From positions 186,001 through 250,000 of the forward strand of contig NZ_JADRCR010000006.1 in NCBI RefSeq assembly GCF_016649425.1: a stretch of 64,000 bases of DNA. The letters are read 5' to 3'. Source of the DNA: Limnobaculum allomyrinae. Its GTDB lineage: Bacteria > Pseudomonadota > Gammaproteobacteria > Enterobacterales > Enterobacteriaceae. The translations under genes and the position numbers were made by a program. Each line of letters begins with the position of its first letter. Within the stretch, counting starts at the first letter, position 1. The notes under the pieces are model-generated. The model was given only the letters and a program-made list of their open reading frames with translations. It had not been told where the DNA came from and made no database searches. Shown in pieces: positions 55,757 to 64,000 of this stretch.

Positions 55757-56491
55757 ATGGCTACTAACGCGAAACCCGTATATCAAAGAATCCTACTTAA
55801 ATTAAGTGGCGAGGCCTTACAGGGCTCCGAAGGTTTTGGCATTGATGCCAGTGTGTTAGACCGCATGGCACAAGAAATTAAAGAGCTGGTCGAGTTAGGC
55901 ATTCAGGTTGGTGTAGTTATTGGTGGCGGCAATCTATTTCGCGGTGCAGGCCTGGCAAAAGCCGGTATGAACCGTGTAGTGGGCGACCACATGGGAATGT
56001 TAGCTACCGTAATGAACGGACTGGCTATGCGTGATGCGCTACATCGTGCCTATGTGAACGCTCGTCTGATGTCAGCTATCCCTCTTAACGGCGTCTGTGA
56101 TGATTACAGTTGGGCAGAAGCAATTAGCCTGCTGCGTCATGGTCGCGTAGTCATTTTCTCTGCGGGTACCGGTAATCCATTCTTTACTACCGATTCTGCT
56201 GCCTGTTTACGCGGCATTGAAATTGAAGCGGATGTAGTACTGAAAGCGACCAAAGTTGATGGCGTGTTCTCTGACGATCCGGTGAAAAACCCGGAAGCAA
56301 CGTTGTATGAAACCCTGAGCTATCAGGATGTATTAGAGCGTGAACTGAAAGTGATGGATCTGGCGGCATTTACACTGGCTCGTGACCATAACTTACCGAT
56401 TCGCGTATTTAATATGAATAAGCCTGGTGCCTTACGCCGTGTAGTGATGGGCGAAGCTGAAGGGACGTTAATTACCAAACCGACTGAATAA
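55757..56491 (+). CDS. pyrH: Uridylate kinase PyrH
   Basis: PyrH phosphorylates UMP to UDP, is inhibited by UTP and activated by GTP. The 244-residue amino-acid-kinase fold protein shows [39 protein letters not shown] and [20 protein letters not shown]. In E. coli it also acts as a regulator with PepA; no evidence for that here. It is followed by frr 144 bases on. Confidence 0.98.
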   Translation: MATNAKPVYQRILLKLSGEALQGSEGFGIDASVLDRMAQEIKELVELGIQVGVVIGGGNLFRGAGLAKAGMNRVVGDHMGMLATVMNGLAMRDALHRAYVNARLMSAIPLNGVCDDYSWAEAISLLRHGRVVIFSAGTGNPFFTTDSAACLRGIEIEADVVLKATKVDGVFSDDPVKNPEATLYETLSYQDVLERELKVMDLAAFTLARDHNLPIRVFNMNKPGALRRVVMGEAEGTLITKPTE

Positions 56492-56635
56492 TTCAGCGCG
56501 GCGGTGAAATAAAAGCTTATAGTATGCTTCTCTTCAGGCTGAAGATGAGTGTTGAAGCAAAGTAGCAAATTTCTTATTCGCGGGCTATGCATAAGGCGTG
56601 GCCCACCATATTACTAGCATTAAAAGGTTAGCAAC

Positions 56636-57193
56636 GTGATTAACGATATTAGACAAGATGCTCAGGTACGCATGGAAAAGTGCCTGGAAATGTTTAAAAC
56701 ACATATCAGCAAAGTTCGTACTGGCCGTGCTCATCCAAGCATTCTTGATGGTGTTCAGGTTGATTACTATGGTTCAGCAACCCCTTTGCGTCAGTTAGCC
56801 AACGTAGTGGTTGAAGATTCCCGTACTTTAGCTATTACAGTATTTGACCGTAGCTTAGGCCCGGCGGTTGAAAAAGCGATTATGTCGGCTGATTTAGGCT
56901 TAAATCCATCTTCTGCGGGTACGGTTATCCGTGTTCCACTTCCTCCGTTAACGGAAGAACGTCGTAAAGATTTGACTAAAGTTGTGCGTAACGAAGCAGA
57001 ACAAGGTCGTGTTTCTATCCGTAACGTTCGTCGTGATGCTAACGACAAAATTAAAGCGCTGCTGAAAGATAAAGAGATCAGCGAAGATGATGAGCGTAAA
57101 ACACAGGATGAGATTCAAAAACTGACTGATATTTATATCAAGAAAGTGGATGAAGCATTAACTGAAAAAGAAGCAGAGTTAATGGCGTTCTGA
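56636..57193 (+). CDS. frr: Ribosome-recycling factor
   Basis: RRF splits post-termination ribosomes with EF-G. At 185 residues it equals E. coli. GTG start, then [20 protein letters not shown]; signature [20 protein letters not shown] and [20 protein letters not shown] are present. A strong terminator follows. Confidence 0.98.
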   Translation: MINDIRQDAQVRMEKCLEMFKTHISKVRTGRAHPSILDGVQVDYYGSATPLRQLANVVVEDSRTLAITVFDRSLGPAVEKAIMSADLGLNPSSAGTVIRVPLPPLTEERRKDLTKVVRNEAEQGRVSIRNVRRDANDKIKALLKDKEISEDDERKTQDEIQKLTDIYIKKVDEALTEKEAELMAF

Positions 57194-57210
57194 TTCTGTT
57201 TTGAATTATG

Positions 57211-57247
57211 GCCCGGTAGCTGTTACCAGCACCGGGCTTTTTTTTTT
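57211..57247 (+). terminator. Terminator after frr
   Basis: Arms GCCCGGT (57211-57217) and ACCGGGC (57231-57237) then ten T. Confidence 0.9.
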
Positions 57248-57394
57248 ACAAAACGAGAGATAACGCGGTTCAGCCGACTAAGTTAATTAGTGATCTCTTC
57301 ACTATGAAAAGAGTAATATGTGCAGCATTCAATTTCGACAGGCGAGTTTCTGTCGAAATACCAGCGTATTTGTCAGTGATAATGAATTAGCCTA

Positions 57395-58591
57395 ATGAAA
57401 AAAATAACTATTCTTGGATCGACGGGTTCCATAGGCCACAGTACTTTGTCGGTAGTCCGGGAAAATCCACATTTATTCAGTGTGTTTGCATTAGTTGCCG
57501 GTAGCAATGTTGAAAAGATGGCGCAACAGTGTCGGGAATTTACCCCCCGTTTTGCTTCGATGGCTGATGAAACCTCAGCTCAGCAGTTACGTATCATTCT
57601 TAAATCTGAAGGGGTGAGAACGGAAGTGCTCAGTGGTATTCAGGCCGCTTGCGAATTAGCCGAAGATGCTGAAGTTGATCAAGTGATGGCGGCCATTGTG
57701 GGCGCTGTTGGTCTATTACCTACGCTGGCTGCAATAAGAGCGGGTAAACAGGTGTTATTGGCTAATAAAGAGTCGCTGGTCACCTGTGGTCGTCTGTTTA
57801 TGGATGCCGTTGCCCAGTCAGGGGCACAACTCTTGCCAATTGACAGTGAGCATAATGCTATTTTTCAGAGCATGCCTGAAGCAGTTCAACAAGATCTTGG
57901 TTGTGCTTCATTAGAAGAGCAGGGGATTACCCGTATTGTACTAACCGGGTCAGGCGGGCCTTTCAGAACGACAGCGGTGGAACAATTGAAGCACATGACG
58001 CCGGATCAGGCCTGTGCTCATCCTAATTGGTCAATGGGGCGCAAGATTTCTGTCGATTCAGCAACTATGATGAATAAGGGGCTGGAATATATAGAAGCAC
58101 GTTGGTTATTTAATGCTTCACCGGCGCAGATGGAAGTGTTGATTCATCCTCAGTCGGTGATCCATTCAATGGTGCGCTATCATGATGGCAGCGTCATTGC
58201 GCAATTGGGAACGCCGGATATGCGTACGCCAATTGCTCACGCCATGGCTTATCCAAATCGGGTGGCGTCTGGCGTCAATCATCTGGATTTTTGCAGCATA
58301 GGTGCACTGACGTTTGAACAGCCCGATTTTGAGCGCTATCCTTGTCTGAAGTTGGCGATTGAAGCCAGCCATGCAGGTCAGGCTGCAACAACAACGTTAA
58401 ATGCAGCCAATGAGTGTAGCGTTGGTGCATTTTTACAGGGTAAAATTGCGTTTACTGATATTGCCGCTATTAATAATCAAGTGATGGCGTCGCTGGTTCA
58501 TGCGGAACCTCACAGTATTGATGAGGTTTTAGCTATAGATTCATGGGCCAGAGTGCAGGCAGACAAAATTATTGCATCATGGAATCATTAA
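57395..58591 (+). CDS. ispC: 1-deoxy-D-xylulose 5-phosphate reductoisomerase
   Basis: IspC (Dxr) turns DXP into MEP, the committed step of the MEP isoprenoid pathway. The 398-residue enzyme (E. coli 398) has the NADPH-binding [20 protein letters not shown], the metal-binding [13 protein letters not shown], the flexible loop [20 protein letters not shown] and the conserved [16 protein letters not shown]. Isoprenoid units feed UppS, encoded next. Confidence 0.98.
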   Translation: MKKITILGSTGSIGHSTLSVVRENPHLFSVFALVAGSNVEKMAQQCREFTPRFASMADETSAQQLRIILKSEGVRTEVLSGIQAACELAEDAEVDQVMAAIVGAVGLLPTLAAIRAGKQVLLANKESLVTCGRLFMDAVAQSGAQLLPIDSEHNAIFQSMPEAVQQDLGCASLEEQGITRIVLTGSGGPFRTTAVEQLKHMTPDQACAHPNWSMGRKISVDSATMMNKGLEYIEARWLFNASPAQMEVLIHPQSVIHSMVRYHDGSVIAQLGTPDMRTPIAHAMAYPNRVASGVNHLDFCSIGALTFEQPDFERYPCLKLAIEASHAGQAATTTLNAANECSVGAFLQGKIAFTDIAAINNQVMASLVHAEPHSIDEVLAIDSWARVQADKIIASWNH

Positions 58592-58710
58592 CAATGGTTG
58601 ATTTGTTCCAATTGGGGCGAAATGGTATAGTTTGTCTCATCATGCGGTTTAAGCTATCCGAACCATGGATTTGGGCGGTAGAAAAGCGCGTTAACGAGCT
58701 GTTTTTTTTG

Positions 58711-58735
58711 GCCGTGAAGAGTTCACGGCTTTTTT
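58711..58735 (+). terminator. Terminator between ispC and uppS
   Basis: Arms GCCGTGAA (58711-58718) and TTCACGGC (58722-58729) with a three-base loop, then six T. Confidence 0.88.
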
Positions 58736-58798
58736 GCGCAAGAAAAACAACAGTCTCTTACGGTTGTTCTATTTTTAGCTGAGGAATTCTAATAAGTT

Positions 58799-59557
58799 AT
58801 GTCGCCCGCTAAGCAGCAAGTGAATAACCCTAAAGCCTCTGTACCCCGTCATGTTGCTATTATTATGGATGGTAACGGGCGTTGGGCTAAGCAGTTAGGT
58901 AAAATGAGAATCTTTGGTCACCAGGAAGGTGCGAAAGCTGTACGCAGAGCAGTGAGTTTTGCCGTTAATAACGGTATTGAAGCACTAACGCTTTATGCAT
59001 TCAGTAGCGAGAACTGGAATCGCCCGCCTCAAGAAGTGACTGCCTTAATGGAGCTTTTTATTCGAGCTCTGGATAAAGAGGTAAAGAGCTTACATAAACA
59101 TAATGTCCGTTTAAAAATTATCGGTGATACCGAACGTTTTAGTGAGCGCTTACAAGGGCGTATTCAGCGTGCTGAAGCGGTAACGGAAGCTAATACCGGA
59201 CTGACATTAAATATTGCAGCAAATTATGGTGGGCGCTGGGATATTATTCAGGCGGTTCAGCAAATTGCGCAACAGGTAAAAAGCGGTGATATTGAACCCG
59301 ATGATATCAGCGAACAACTGGTGAGCCAGCACATTAATTTGTGTGATTTGGCTCCGGTAGATTTAGTGATCAGGACCGGTGGAGAGCATCGGATAAGTAA
59401 CTTCTTGTTGTGGCAGATAGCTTATGCCGAACTCTATTTTACGGAAGTACTGTGGCCTGATTTTGATGAACTTGTTTTTGAAGGTGCGCTCAATGCATTT
59501 GCACAACGCGAACGCCGTTTTGGTGGGACTGAACCCGCGAGTATTAAAGAACTGTAG
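58799..59557 (+). CDS. uppS: Undecaprenyl diphosphate synthase UppS (IspU)
   Basis: UppS makes the C55 lipid carrier for peptidoglycan and other envelope polymers. The 252-residue cis-prenyltransferase has the P-loop-like HVAIIMDGNGRWAKQLGKMR, YAFSSENWNRP and RTGGEHRISNFLLWQIAYAE, all family signatures. AGCTGAGGAA upstream acts as ribosome binding site. Ten bases separate it from cdsA. Confidence 0.98.
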   Translation: MSPAKQQVNNPKASVPRHVAIIMDGNGRWAKQLGKMRIFGHQEGAKAVRRAVSFAVNNGIEALTLYAFSSENWNRPPQEVTALMELFIRALDKEVKSLHKHNVRLKIIGDTERFSERLQGRIQRAEAVTEANTGLTLNIAANYGGRWDIIQAVQQIAQQVKSGDIEPDDISEQLVSQHINLCDLAPVDLVIRTGGEHRISNFLLWQIAYAELYFTEVLWPDFDELVFEGALNAFAQRERRFGGTEPASIKEL

Positions 59558-59566
59558 GAGGTTCTC

Positions 59567-60424
59567 GTGTTAAAGTCACGCATCATTACCGCGTTGATTC
59601 TTATTCCTCTTGTTATTGCGGCGCTGTTTATGCTGCCGCCTTTGCCTTTCGCCATTATGACTATTGCGATTTGTATGTTGGCTGCATGGGAGTGGGGACA
59701 GTTAGCGGGCATGGGAACTTCAGTGCAACGTATTACGCTGGCGGCTCTCTGCGGTATTGGTCTGTTTGCGCTATATTGGCCAACCTATATATCGCCATTG
59801 CCACTGTTGTTGCATCCGGTTGTGGAAGGATTTCTGTTAGCCTCTCTGGGGTGGTGGGTTCTGGCCTTACTGATGGTTCTGTTTTATCCGGCCTCTGCAC
59901 AGTTCTGGAAACATTCCCGCCTGTTACGCCTGATTTTTGGTGTTCTGACCATAGTGCCATTTTTTTGGGGCATGCTGACGTTACGTCAGTATGGTTTTGA
60001 AGAAAATAGCTATACTGGAGCCTGGTGGTTACTGTACGTTATGTTCCTGGTATGGGGCGCTGACTCCGGAGCCTATGCATTTGGGCGTTTGTTCGGCAAA
60101 CATAAACTGGCGCCTAAAGTTTCTCCGGGTAAAACGCTGGAAGGGTTAGTGGGTGGTTTAGTTTCTTCTGCGCTGTTGGCATGGCTGTTTAGCCTGTATG
60201 CGCCGCTGCACATCTCTCTAAATACATTATTGATCAGTTCAGTGCTGGCGGTATTAGCTTCTGTACTGGGAGATTTAACCGAGAGTATGTTTAAGCGTGA
60301 AGCGGGTATTAAAGACAGCGGTCATTTGATTCCTGGTCACGGCGGTGTTCTTGACCGGATTGATAGCCTGACTGCGGCAATCCCGGTTTTTGCCTGTTTG
60401 ATTTTCCTGGTTTTTAAAGGTTAG
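59567..60424 (+). CDS. cdsA: Phosphatidate cytidylyltransferase CdsA
   Basis: CdsA makes CDP-diacylglycerol from phosphatidate and CTP, the branch point to all phospholipids. The 285-residue polytopic inner-membrane protein has the signature SMFKREAGIKDSGHLIPGHG then GVLDRIDS near the C-terminus. GTG start with a perfect AGGAGG six bases before it. Followed 18 bases on by rseP. Confidence 0.98.
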   Translation: MLKSRIITALILIPLVIAALFMLPPLPFAIMTIAICMLAAWEWGQLAGMGTSVQRITLAALCGIGLFALYWPTYISPLPLLLHPVVEGFLLASLGWWVLALLMVLFYPASAQFWKHSRLLRLIFGVLTIVPFFWGMLTLRQYGFEENSYTGAWWLLYVMFLVWGADSGAYAFGRLFGKHKLAPKVSPGKTLEGLVGGLVSSALLAWLFSLYAPLHISLNTLLISSVLAVLASVLGDLTESMFKREAGIKDSGHLIPGHGGVLDRIDSLTAAIPVFACLIFLVFKG

Positions 60425-60442
60425 ACGGAATAGCAATCGCCT

Positions 60443-61801
60443 ATGAATATTGTTGGAACCGTAGCTGCTTTTATTGTCGCGCTGGGCATATTGGTGACAG
60501 TACATGAGTTTGGCCATTTTTGGGTCGCTCGCCGCTGTGGAGTAAAAGTTATTCGTTTCTCTATCGGCTTTGGTAAAGCGATATGGCGACGTACTGACAA
60601 GCGGGGCACCGAATACGTTGTCGCGATGATTCCGCTCGGTGGTTATGTAAAGATGCTGGACGAGCGGGCAGAAGAGGTTGAACCTCAATACCGCAATCAG
60701 GCATTTAATAATAAGAGCGTATGTCAACGAGCGGCGATTATTGCTGCCGGGCCAATAGCTAACTTTTTGTTTGCTGTTTTTGCCTATTGGCTGGTGTTTA
60801 TTATTGGTGTACCGAGTTTACGCCCGGTCATTGGTGAAATTGAGCCGCAATCTATTGCCGCACAAGCAAATATTTCTGCGGGAATGGAACTAAAAGCCGT
60901 TAATGGTATCGAAACGCCTGACTGGGATTCTGTTCGTCTGGCGCTGGTTGGCCAAATTGGCGAAAGCCAAATGGAACTTACCGTGGCACCATTCGGTACT
61001 TCCCTGGATCAGACTAAGACTGTGAATCTTACCGGTTGGAAGTTTGACCCGGAGAAACAGGATCCAATAAGAAGCTTAGGCTTTGTGCCTAAACTTCCTC
61101 AAATAGAACCGGTACTTGATGTGGTTCAACCTGGCTCAGCCTCTGAAAAGGCAGGTTTACAGTCAGGTGACAGACTGGTTAAGATCAACGGTAAAGATTT
61201 CGGACAGTGGGCTGAGTTTGTCAAACTGGTCAGCCAAAGCCCAAATGTCCCTATAGAGTTAGTAATAGAAAGAAATGGCGCGAGCCACTCTTTAGTTCTG
61301 ACGCCAGAAGCGAAAACATCCGAGGATGGAGCCACTAAAGGTTTCGCCGGGATATCGCCGAAGGTGATACCACTGCCGGATGAGTATAAAATCACTCGTC
61401 AGTACAGTGTGTTTACTGCTATTTATCAGGCAAGTGATAAAACATGGCAATTGACTAAATTAACAGTCAAAATGCTGGGTAAATTGATAACGGGTGACGT
61501 GCAGCTAAAAAATCTGAGTGGTCCGATATCGATAGCCCAGGGTGCCGGAGTATCGGCAGGATATGGTTTGGTTTATTATCTAATGTTTTTAGCGCTAATC
61601 AGCGTTAATTTAGGCATAATCAATCTGTTCCCTCTGCCGGTGTTAGACGGAGGGCATCTTGTGTTTTTAGCGATAGAAAAGATAACAGGTAAACCGGTAT
61701 CTGAAAGAGTTCAGGACTACAGTTATCGTGTTGGGGCAATCTTATTGGTACTGTTGATGGGACTTGCACTTTTCAATGACTTCTCACGCTTTTACGGCTA
61801 G
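60443..61801 (+). CDS. rseP: Site-2 protease RseP
   Basis: RseP is an intramembrane zinc protease that cuts RseA to release sigma-E and also removes leftover signal peptides. The 452-residue protein (E. coli 450) has the HExxH motif in [14 protein letters not shown] in the first membrane helix, two PDZ domains (about residues 115-310; [40 protein letters not shown]) and the LDG motif [13 protein letters not shown]. It stands 31 bases upstream of bamA. Confidence 0.98.
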   Translation: MNIVGTVAAFIVALGILVTVHEFGHFWVARRCGVKVIRFSIGFGKAIWRRTDKRGTEYVVAMIPLGGYVKMLDERAEEVEPQYRNQAFNNKSVCQRAAIIAAGPIANFLFAVFAYWLVFIIGVPSLRPVIGEIEPQSIAAQANISAGMELKAVNGIETPDWDSVRLALVGQIGESQMELTVAPFGTSLDQTKTVNLTGWKFDPEKQDPIRSLGFVPKLPQIEPVLDVVQPGSASEKAGLQSGDRLVKINGKDFGQWAEFVKLVSQSPNVPIELVIERNGASHSLVLTPEAKTSEDGATKGFAGISPKVIPLPDEYKITRQYSVFTAIYQASDKTWQLTKLTVKMLGKLITGDVQLKNLSGPISIAQGAGVSAGYGLVYYLMFLALISVNLGIINLFPLPVLDGGHLVFLAIEKITGKPVSERVQDYSYRVGAILLVLLMGLALFNDFSRFYG

Positions 61802-61832
61802 AGAATTTGGTTAGGGTTAACAGATTATAACG

Positions 61833-64000
61833 ATGGCGATGAAAAAGTTGCTTCTAGCGTCGCTGCTGTTTGGCAGCGCCACCGCATACGGTGCCGACGG
61901 GTTTGTCGTAAAAGACATTCGTTTCGAAGGATTACAGCGCGTTGCCACAGGGGCTGCATTGTTAAATATGCCTGTCCGTGTTGGTGACACTATCGACGAT
62001 AATGACATCGGGAACACTATCCGAGCCTTATTCGCTTCCGGGAACTTCGAGGATGTGCGAGTACTGCGTGATGGCAGTACCTTGATTGTTCAGGTGAAAG
62101 AGCGTCCAACTATTGCAAGTATCACTTTCTCCGGTAATAAATCGGTGAAGGATGACATGCTTAAGCAGAACATGGAATCTTCCGGTGTTCGGGTTGGTGA
62201 AGCACTGGACAGAACCACTCTGAGTTCGATGGAGAAAGGGCTGGAGGATTTTTACTATAGCGTAGGTAAATACAGCGCTTCGGTAAAAGCCGTAGTTACT
62301 CCATTACCGCGTAATCGCGTAGACTTAAAATTAGTCTTTACTGAAGGTGCATCAGCGACCATTCAGCAAATCAATATTGTTGGCAACAACGCTTTCTCTA
62401 CAGAAGAGCTGGTTAGCCGCTTCCAATTGCGCGATGAGGTTCCCTGGTGGAACTTTATTGGCGATCGCAATTATCAAAAACAAAAATTATCGGGTGACCT
62501 CGAAGCGTTACGTAGTTTCTATTTGGATCGCGGCTATGCCCGTTTCAATATTGACTCCACTAACGTTAGTCTGACGCCGGATAAGAAGAGTATTTACATC
62601 ACTATCAATGTGACTGAAGGTAAGCAATACAAACTTTCAGGTGTTGAAGTGAAAGGCAATCTGGCCGGCCGTGGTGCAGAAGTTGAAGAACTGGCGAAAG
62701 TTAATCCAGGCGATCTGTATAACGGCAGTAAAGTGACTCAGGTTGAAGATAGCATTAAGAAGATGTTGGGCCGTTACGGCTATGCCTATCCTCGGGTAGC
62801 AACCCAGCCTGAAATTGATGACAACGCTCAAACCGTTAAATTGCATATCAGCGTGGATGCGGGTAACCGTTTCTATGTGCGTCGTATTCGCTTTGAAGGT
62901 AACGATGTCAGTAAAGATTCGGTACTGCGTCGCGAAATGCGTCAGATGGAAGGTGCATGGTTAGGCAACGATCAGGTTGAGCAAGGCAAAGAGCGTTTAA
63001 ATCGTTTAGGTTATTTTGAAACGGTTGATGTGGAAACCGAGCGTGTTCCTGGTATGCCAGATCAGGTTGATGTGGTGTACAAAGTGAAAGAGCGTAACAC
63101 CGGTACCTTCAACTTTGGTGTGGGTTACGGTACGGAAAGTGGCGTGAGCTTCCAGGTTGGTTTACAGCAAGACAACTGGATGGGAACGGGTAAGAGTGTT
63201 GGTATCAACGGTACTAAAAACGATTATCGCACCTATGTTGAGCTATCAGTGACCGAACCTTACTTTACCGTAGATGGTGTGAGCTTAGGCGGACGGATTT
63301 TCTACGATAAGTTTAATGCGGATGATGCCGATCTGTCTGACTATAGTAAAAGCAGCTATGGTCTTGGCACTACGCTAGGCTTCCCAATTAATGAGAATAA
63401 TTCATTACGTTTCGGTCTGGATTATGTACATAACGATCTGACGGATATGCAACCGCAGATTGGTATGTGGCGTTATCTGGAATCGGTTGGTGAAACACCA
63501 AGCCTGAACAGCGATGCTGATTACAAAGCTAATGATTTCTTCTTTACAGCCGGTTGGAGCTATAACAGCCTGAACCGTGGTTACTTCCCAACGTCCGGTA
63601 GTCGTGCTGGCGTGAATGGTAAAGTGACTATTCCGGGTTCAGACAACGAGTACTATAAAATTACCTTTGACAGTGCTACTTACTATCCGATTGATAGTAA
63701 TGATAAATGGGTTCTGTTGGGTCGTTTACGTGCTGGTTACGGCGATGGTCTGGGTGGTAAAGAAATGCCATTTTATGACAACTTCTATGCCGGTGGTTCA
63801 AGTACCGTTCGTGGCTTCCGTTCTAATAACATCGGTCCTAAAGCGGTTTATATTCGCGGCTGTTCGACGCCAGATACCAGTGCAAACTGTTATTTAGAGC
63901 GTGACAGTGATGCGGTTGGTGGTAACGCAATGGGCGTTGCCAGCGCAGAGTTTATTTTCCCAACGCCGTTTGTTGACGATAAATATGCTAACTCTCTGCG
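61833..64000 (+). CDS. bamA: Outer membrane protein assembly factor BamA, C-terminus cut by window edge
   Basis: BamA is the Omp85 core of the BAM complex, which folds beta-barrel proteins into the outer membrane. Open from ATG 61833 to the window end (about 722 of about 800 residues). Signal peptide (residues 1-20), then five POTRA domains to about residue 420 ([15 protein letters not shown] starts the first; [17 protein letters not shown] starts the fifth), then the barrel. The Omp85 VRGF motif (GGSSTVRGF) lies at about 63799-63819. The loop-6 region after it has the two conserved Cys ([12 protein letters not shown]) but is about ten residues shorter than in E. coli. The last strands lie outside. 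Confidence 0.98.
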   Translation, partial: MAMKKLLLASLLFGSATAYGADGFVVKDIRFEGLQRVATGAALLNMPVRVGDTIDDNDIGNTIRALFASGNFEDVRVLRDGSTLIVQVKERPTIASITFSGNKSVKDDMLKQNMESSGVRVGEALDRTTLSSMEKGLEDFYYSVGKYSASVKAVVTPLPRNRVDLKLVFTEGASATIQQINIVGNNAFSTEELVSRFQLRDEVPWWNFIGDRNYQKQKLSGDLEALRSFYLDRGYARFNIDSTNVSLTPDKKSIYITINVTEGKQYKLSGVEVKGNLAGRGAEVEELAKVNPGDLYNGSKVTQVEDSIKKMLGRYGYAYPRVATQPEIDDNAQTVKLHISVDAGNRFYVRRIRFEGNDVSKDSVLRREMRQMEGAWLGNDQVEQGKERLNRLGYFETVDVETERVPGMPDQVDVVYKVKERNTGTFNFGVGYGTESGVSFQVGLQQDNWMGTGKSVGINGTKNDYRTYVELSVTEPYFTVDGVSLGGRIFYDKFNADDADLSDYSKSSYGLGTTLGFPINENNSLRFGLDYVHNDLTDMQPQIGMWRYLESVGETPSLNSDADYKANDFFFTAGWSYNSLNRGYFPTSGSRAGVNGKVTIPGSDNEYYKITFDSATYYPIDSNDKWVLLGRLRAGYGDGLGGKEMPFYDNFYAGGSSTVRGFRSNNIGPKAVYIRGCSTPDTSANCYLERDSDAVGGNAMGVASAEFIFPTPFVDDKYANSL

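Overview
The window is chromosomal DNA of a member of the Enterobacterales. Nearly every core protein reads as a close full-length relative of its E. coli counterpart, and the order of genes follows two E. coli map segments: mutH-rppH-lgt-thyA-ppdABC-recC-ptrA-recB-recD-argA-amiC-metZWV-mltA-tcdA-csdEA-ygdI-gcvB/gcvA-ygdD-rlmM-xni-ppnN-queF-syd-csrB-yqcC-truC-yqcA (about 63-64 min in E. coli), then yaeH-dapD-glnD-map-rpsB-tsf-pyrH-frr-ispC-uppS-cdsA-rseP-bamA (about 4 min). The two blocks are joined at about 43.3 kb. The sequence is moderately AT-rich. A deep-branching family such as the Budviciaceae would fit, but that is a guess and I cannot fix the genus.

Layout. 1-3.8 kb: a leftward chaperone-usher fimbrial operon, with the usher cut by the window edge. 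4.2-6.1 kb: mutH and rppH flank an intergenic region with DnaA boxes, at the place where E. coli carries DARS2. 6.3-10.2 kb: lgt-thyA and the ppdA-ppdB-ygdB-ppdC minor pseudopilin cluster; ptsP is missing from its usual place. 10.2-11.3 kb: an inserted old-yellow-enzyme gene. 11.7-23.5 kb: recC-ptrA-recB-recD (RecBCD plus pitrilysin). 23.5-25.1 kb: a Fur-box-linked siderophore-binding lipoprotein and a structured repeat region. 25.1-28.4 kb: argA with paired ARG boxes, amiC and a cupin. 28.5-28.9 kb: three initiator tRNA genes. 29-40.9 kb: mltA, tcdA-csdE-csdA, ygdI, the GcvB sRNA with gcvA, ygdD-rlmM, xni, ppnN, queF and syd. 40.9-43.3 kb: an unusually long CsrB sRNA behind likely UvrY sites, then yqcC-truC-yqcA. 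43.4-50.1 kb: yaeH, two accessory genes (one SMI1/KNR4-like), dapD-glnD and a DUF2135-like/TPR gene. 50.2-53.7 kb: map, then an unexpected pyrB-pyrC operon of the Gram-positive type, preceded by a mini-leader peptide and a strong terminator. 53.8-64 kb: rpsB-tsf, pyrH, frr, ispC, uppS, cdsA, rseP and the start of bamA.

Functionally the window covers DNA repair and recombination (MutH, RecBCD, Xni), replication control (DARS2-like), lipoprotein, undecaprenyl and envelope biogenesis (Lgt, AmiC, MltA, UppS, CdsA, RseP, BamA), translation (fMet tRNAs, S2, EF-Ts, RRF, Map), nitrogen, amino acid and nucleotide metabolism (GlnD, DapD, ArgA, ThyA, PyrB, PyrC, PyrH) and two global sRNAs (GcvB, CsrB). 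The most interesting departures are the foreign-looking pyrBC operon with its putative attenuator, the expanded CsrB with about 35 GGA motifs, the absence of ptsP between rppH and lgt, the structured dispersed repeat (24.7-25.1 kb and 50.0 kb), and the accessory genes set into the yaeH-dapD and glnD-map intervals. I found no CRISPR array, prophage, insertion sequence or clearly new defence system.
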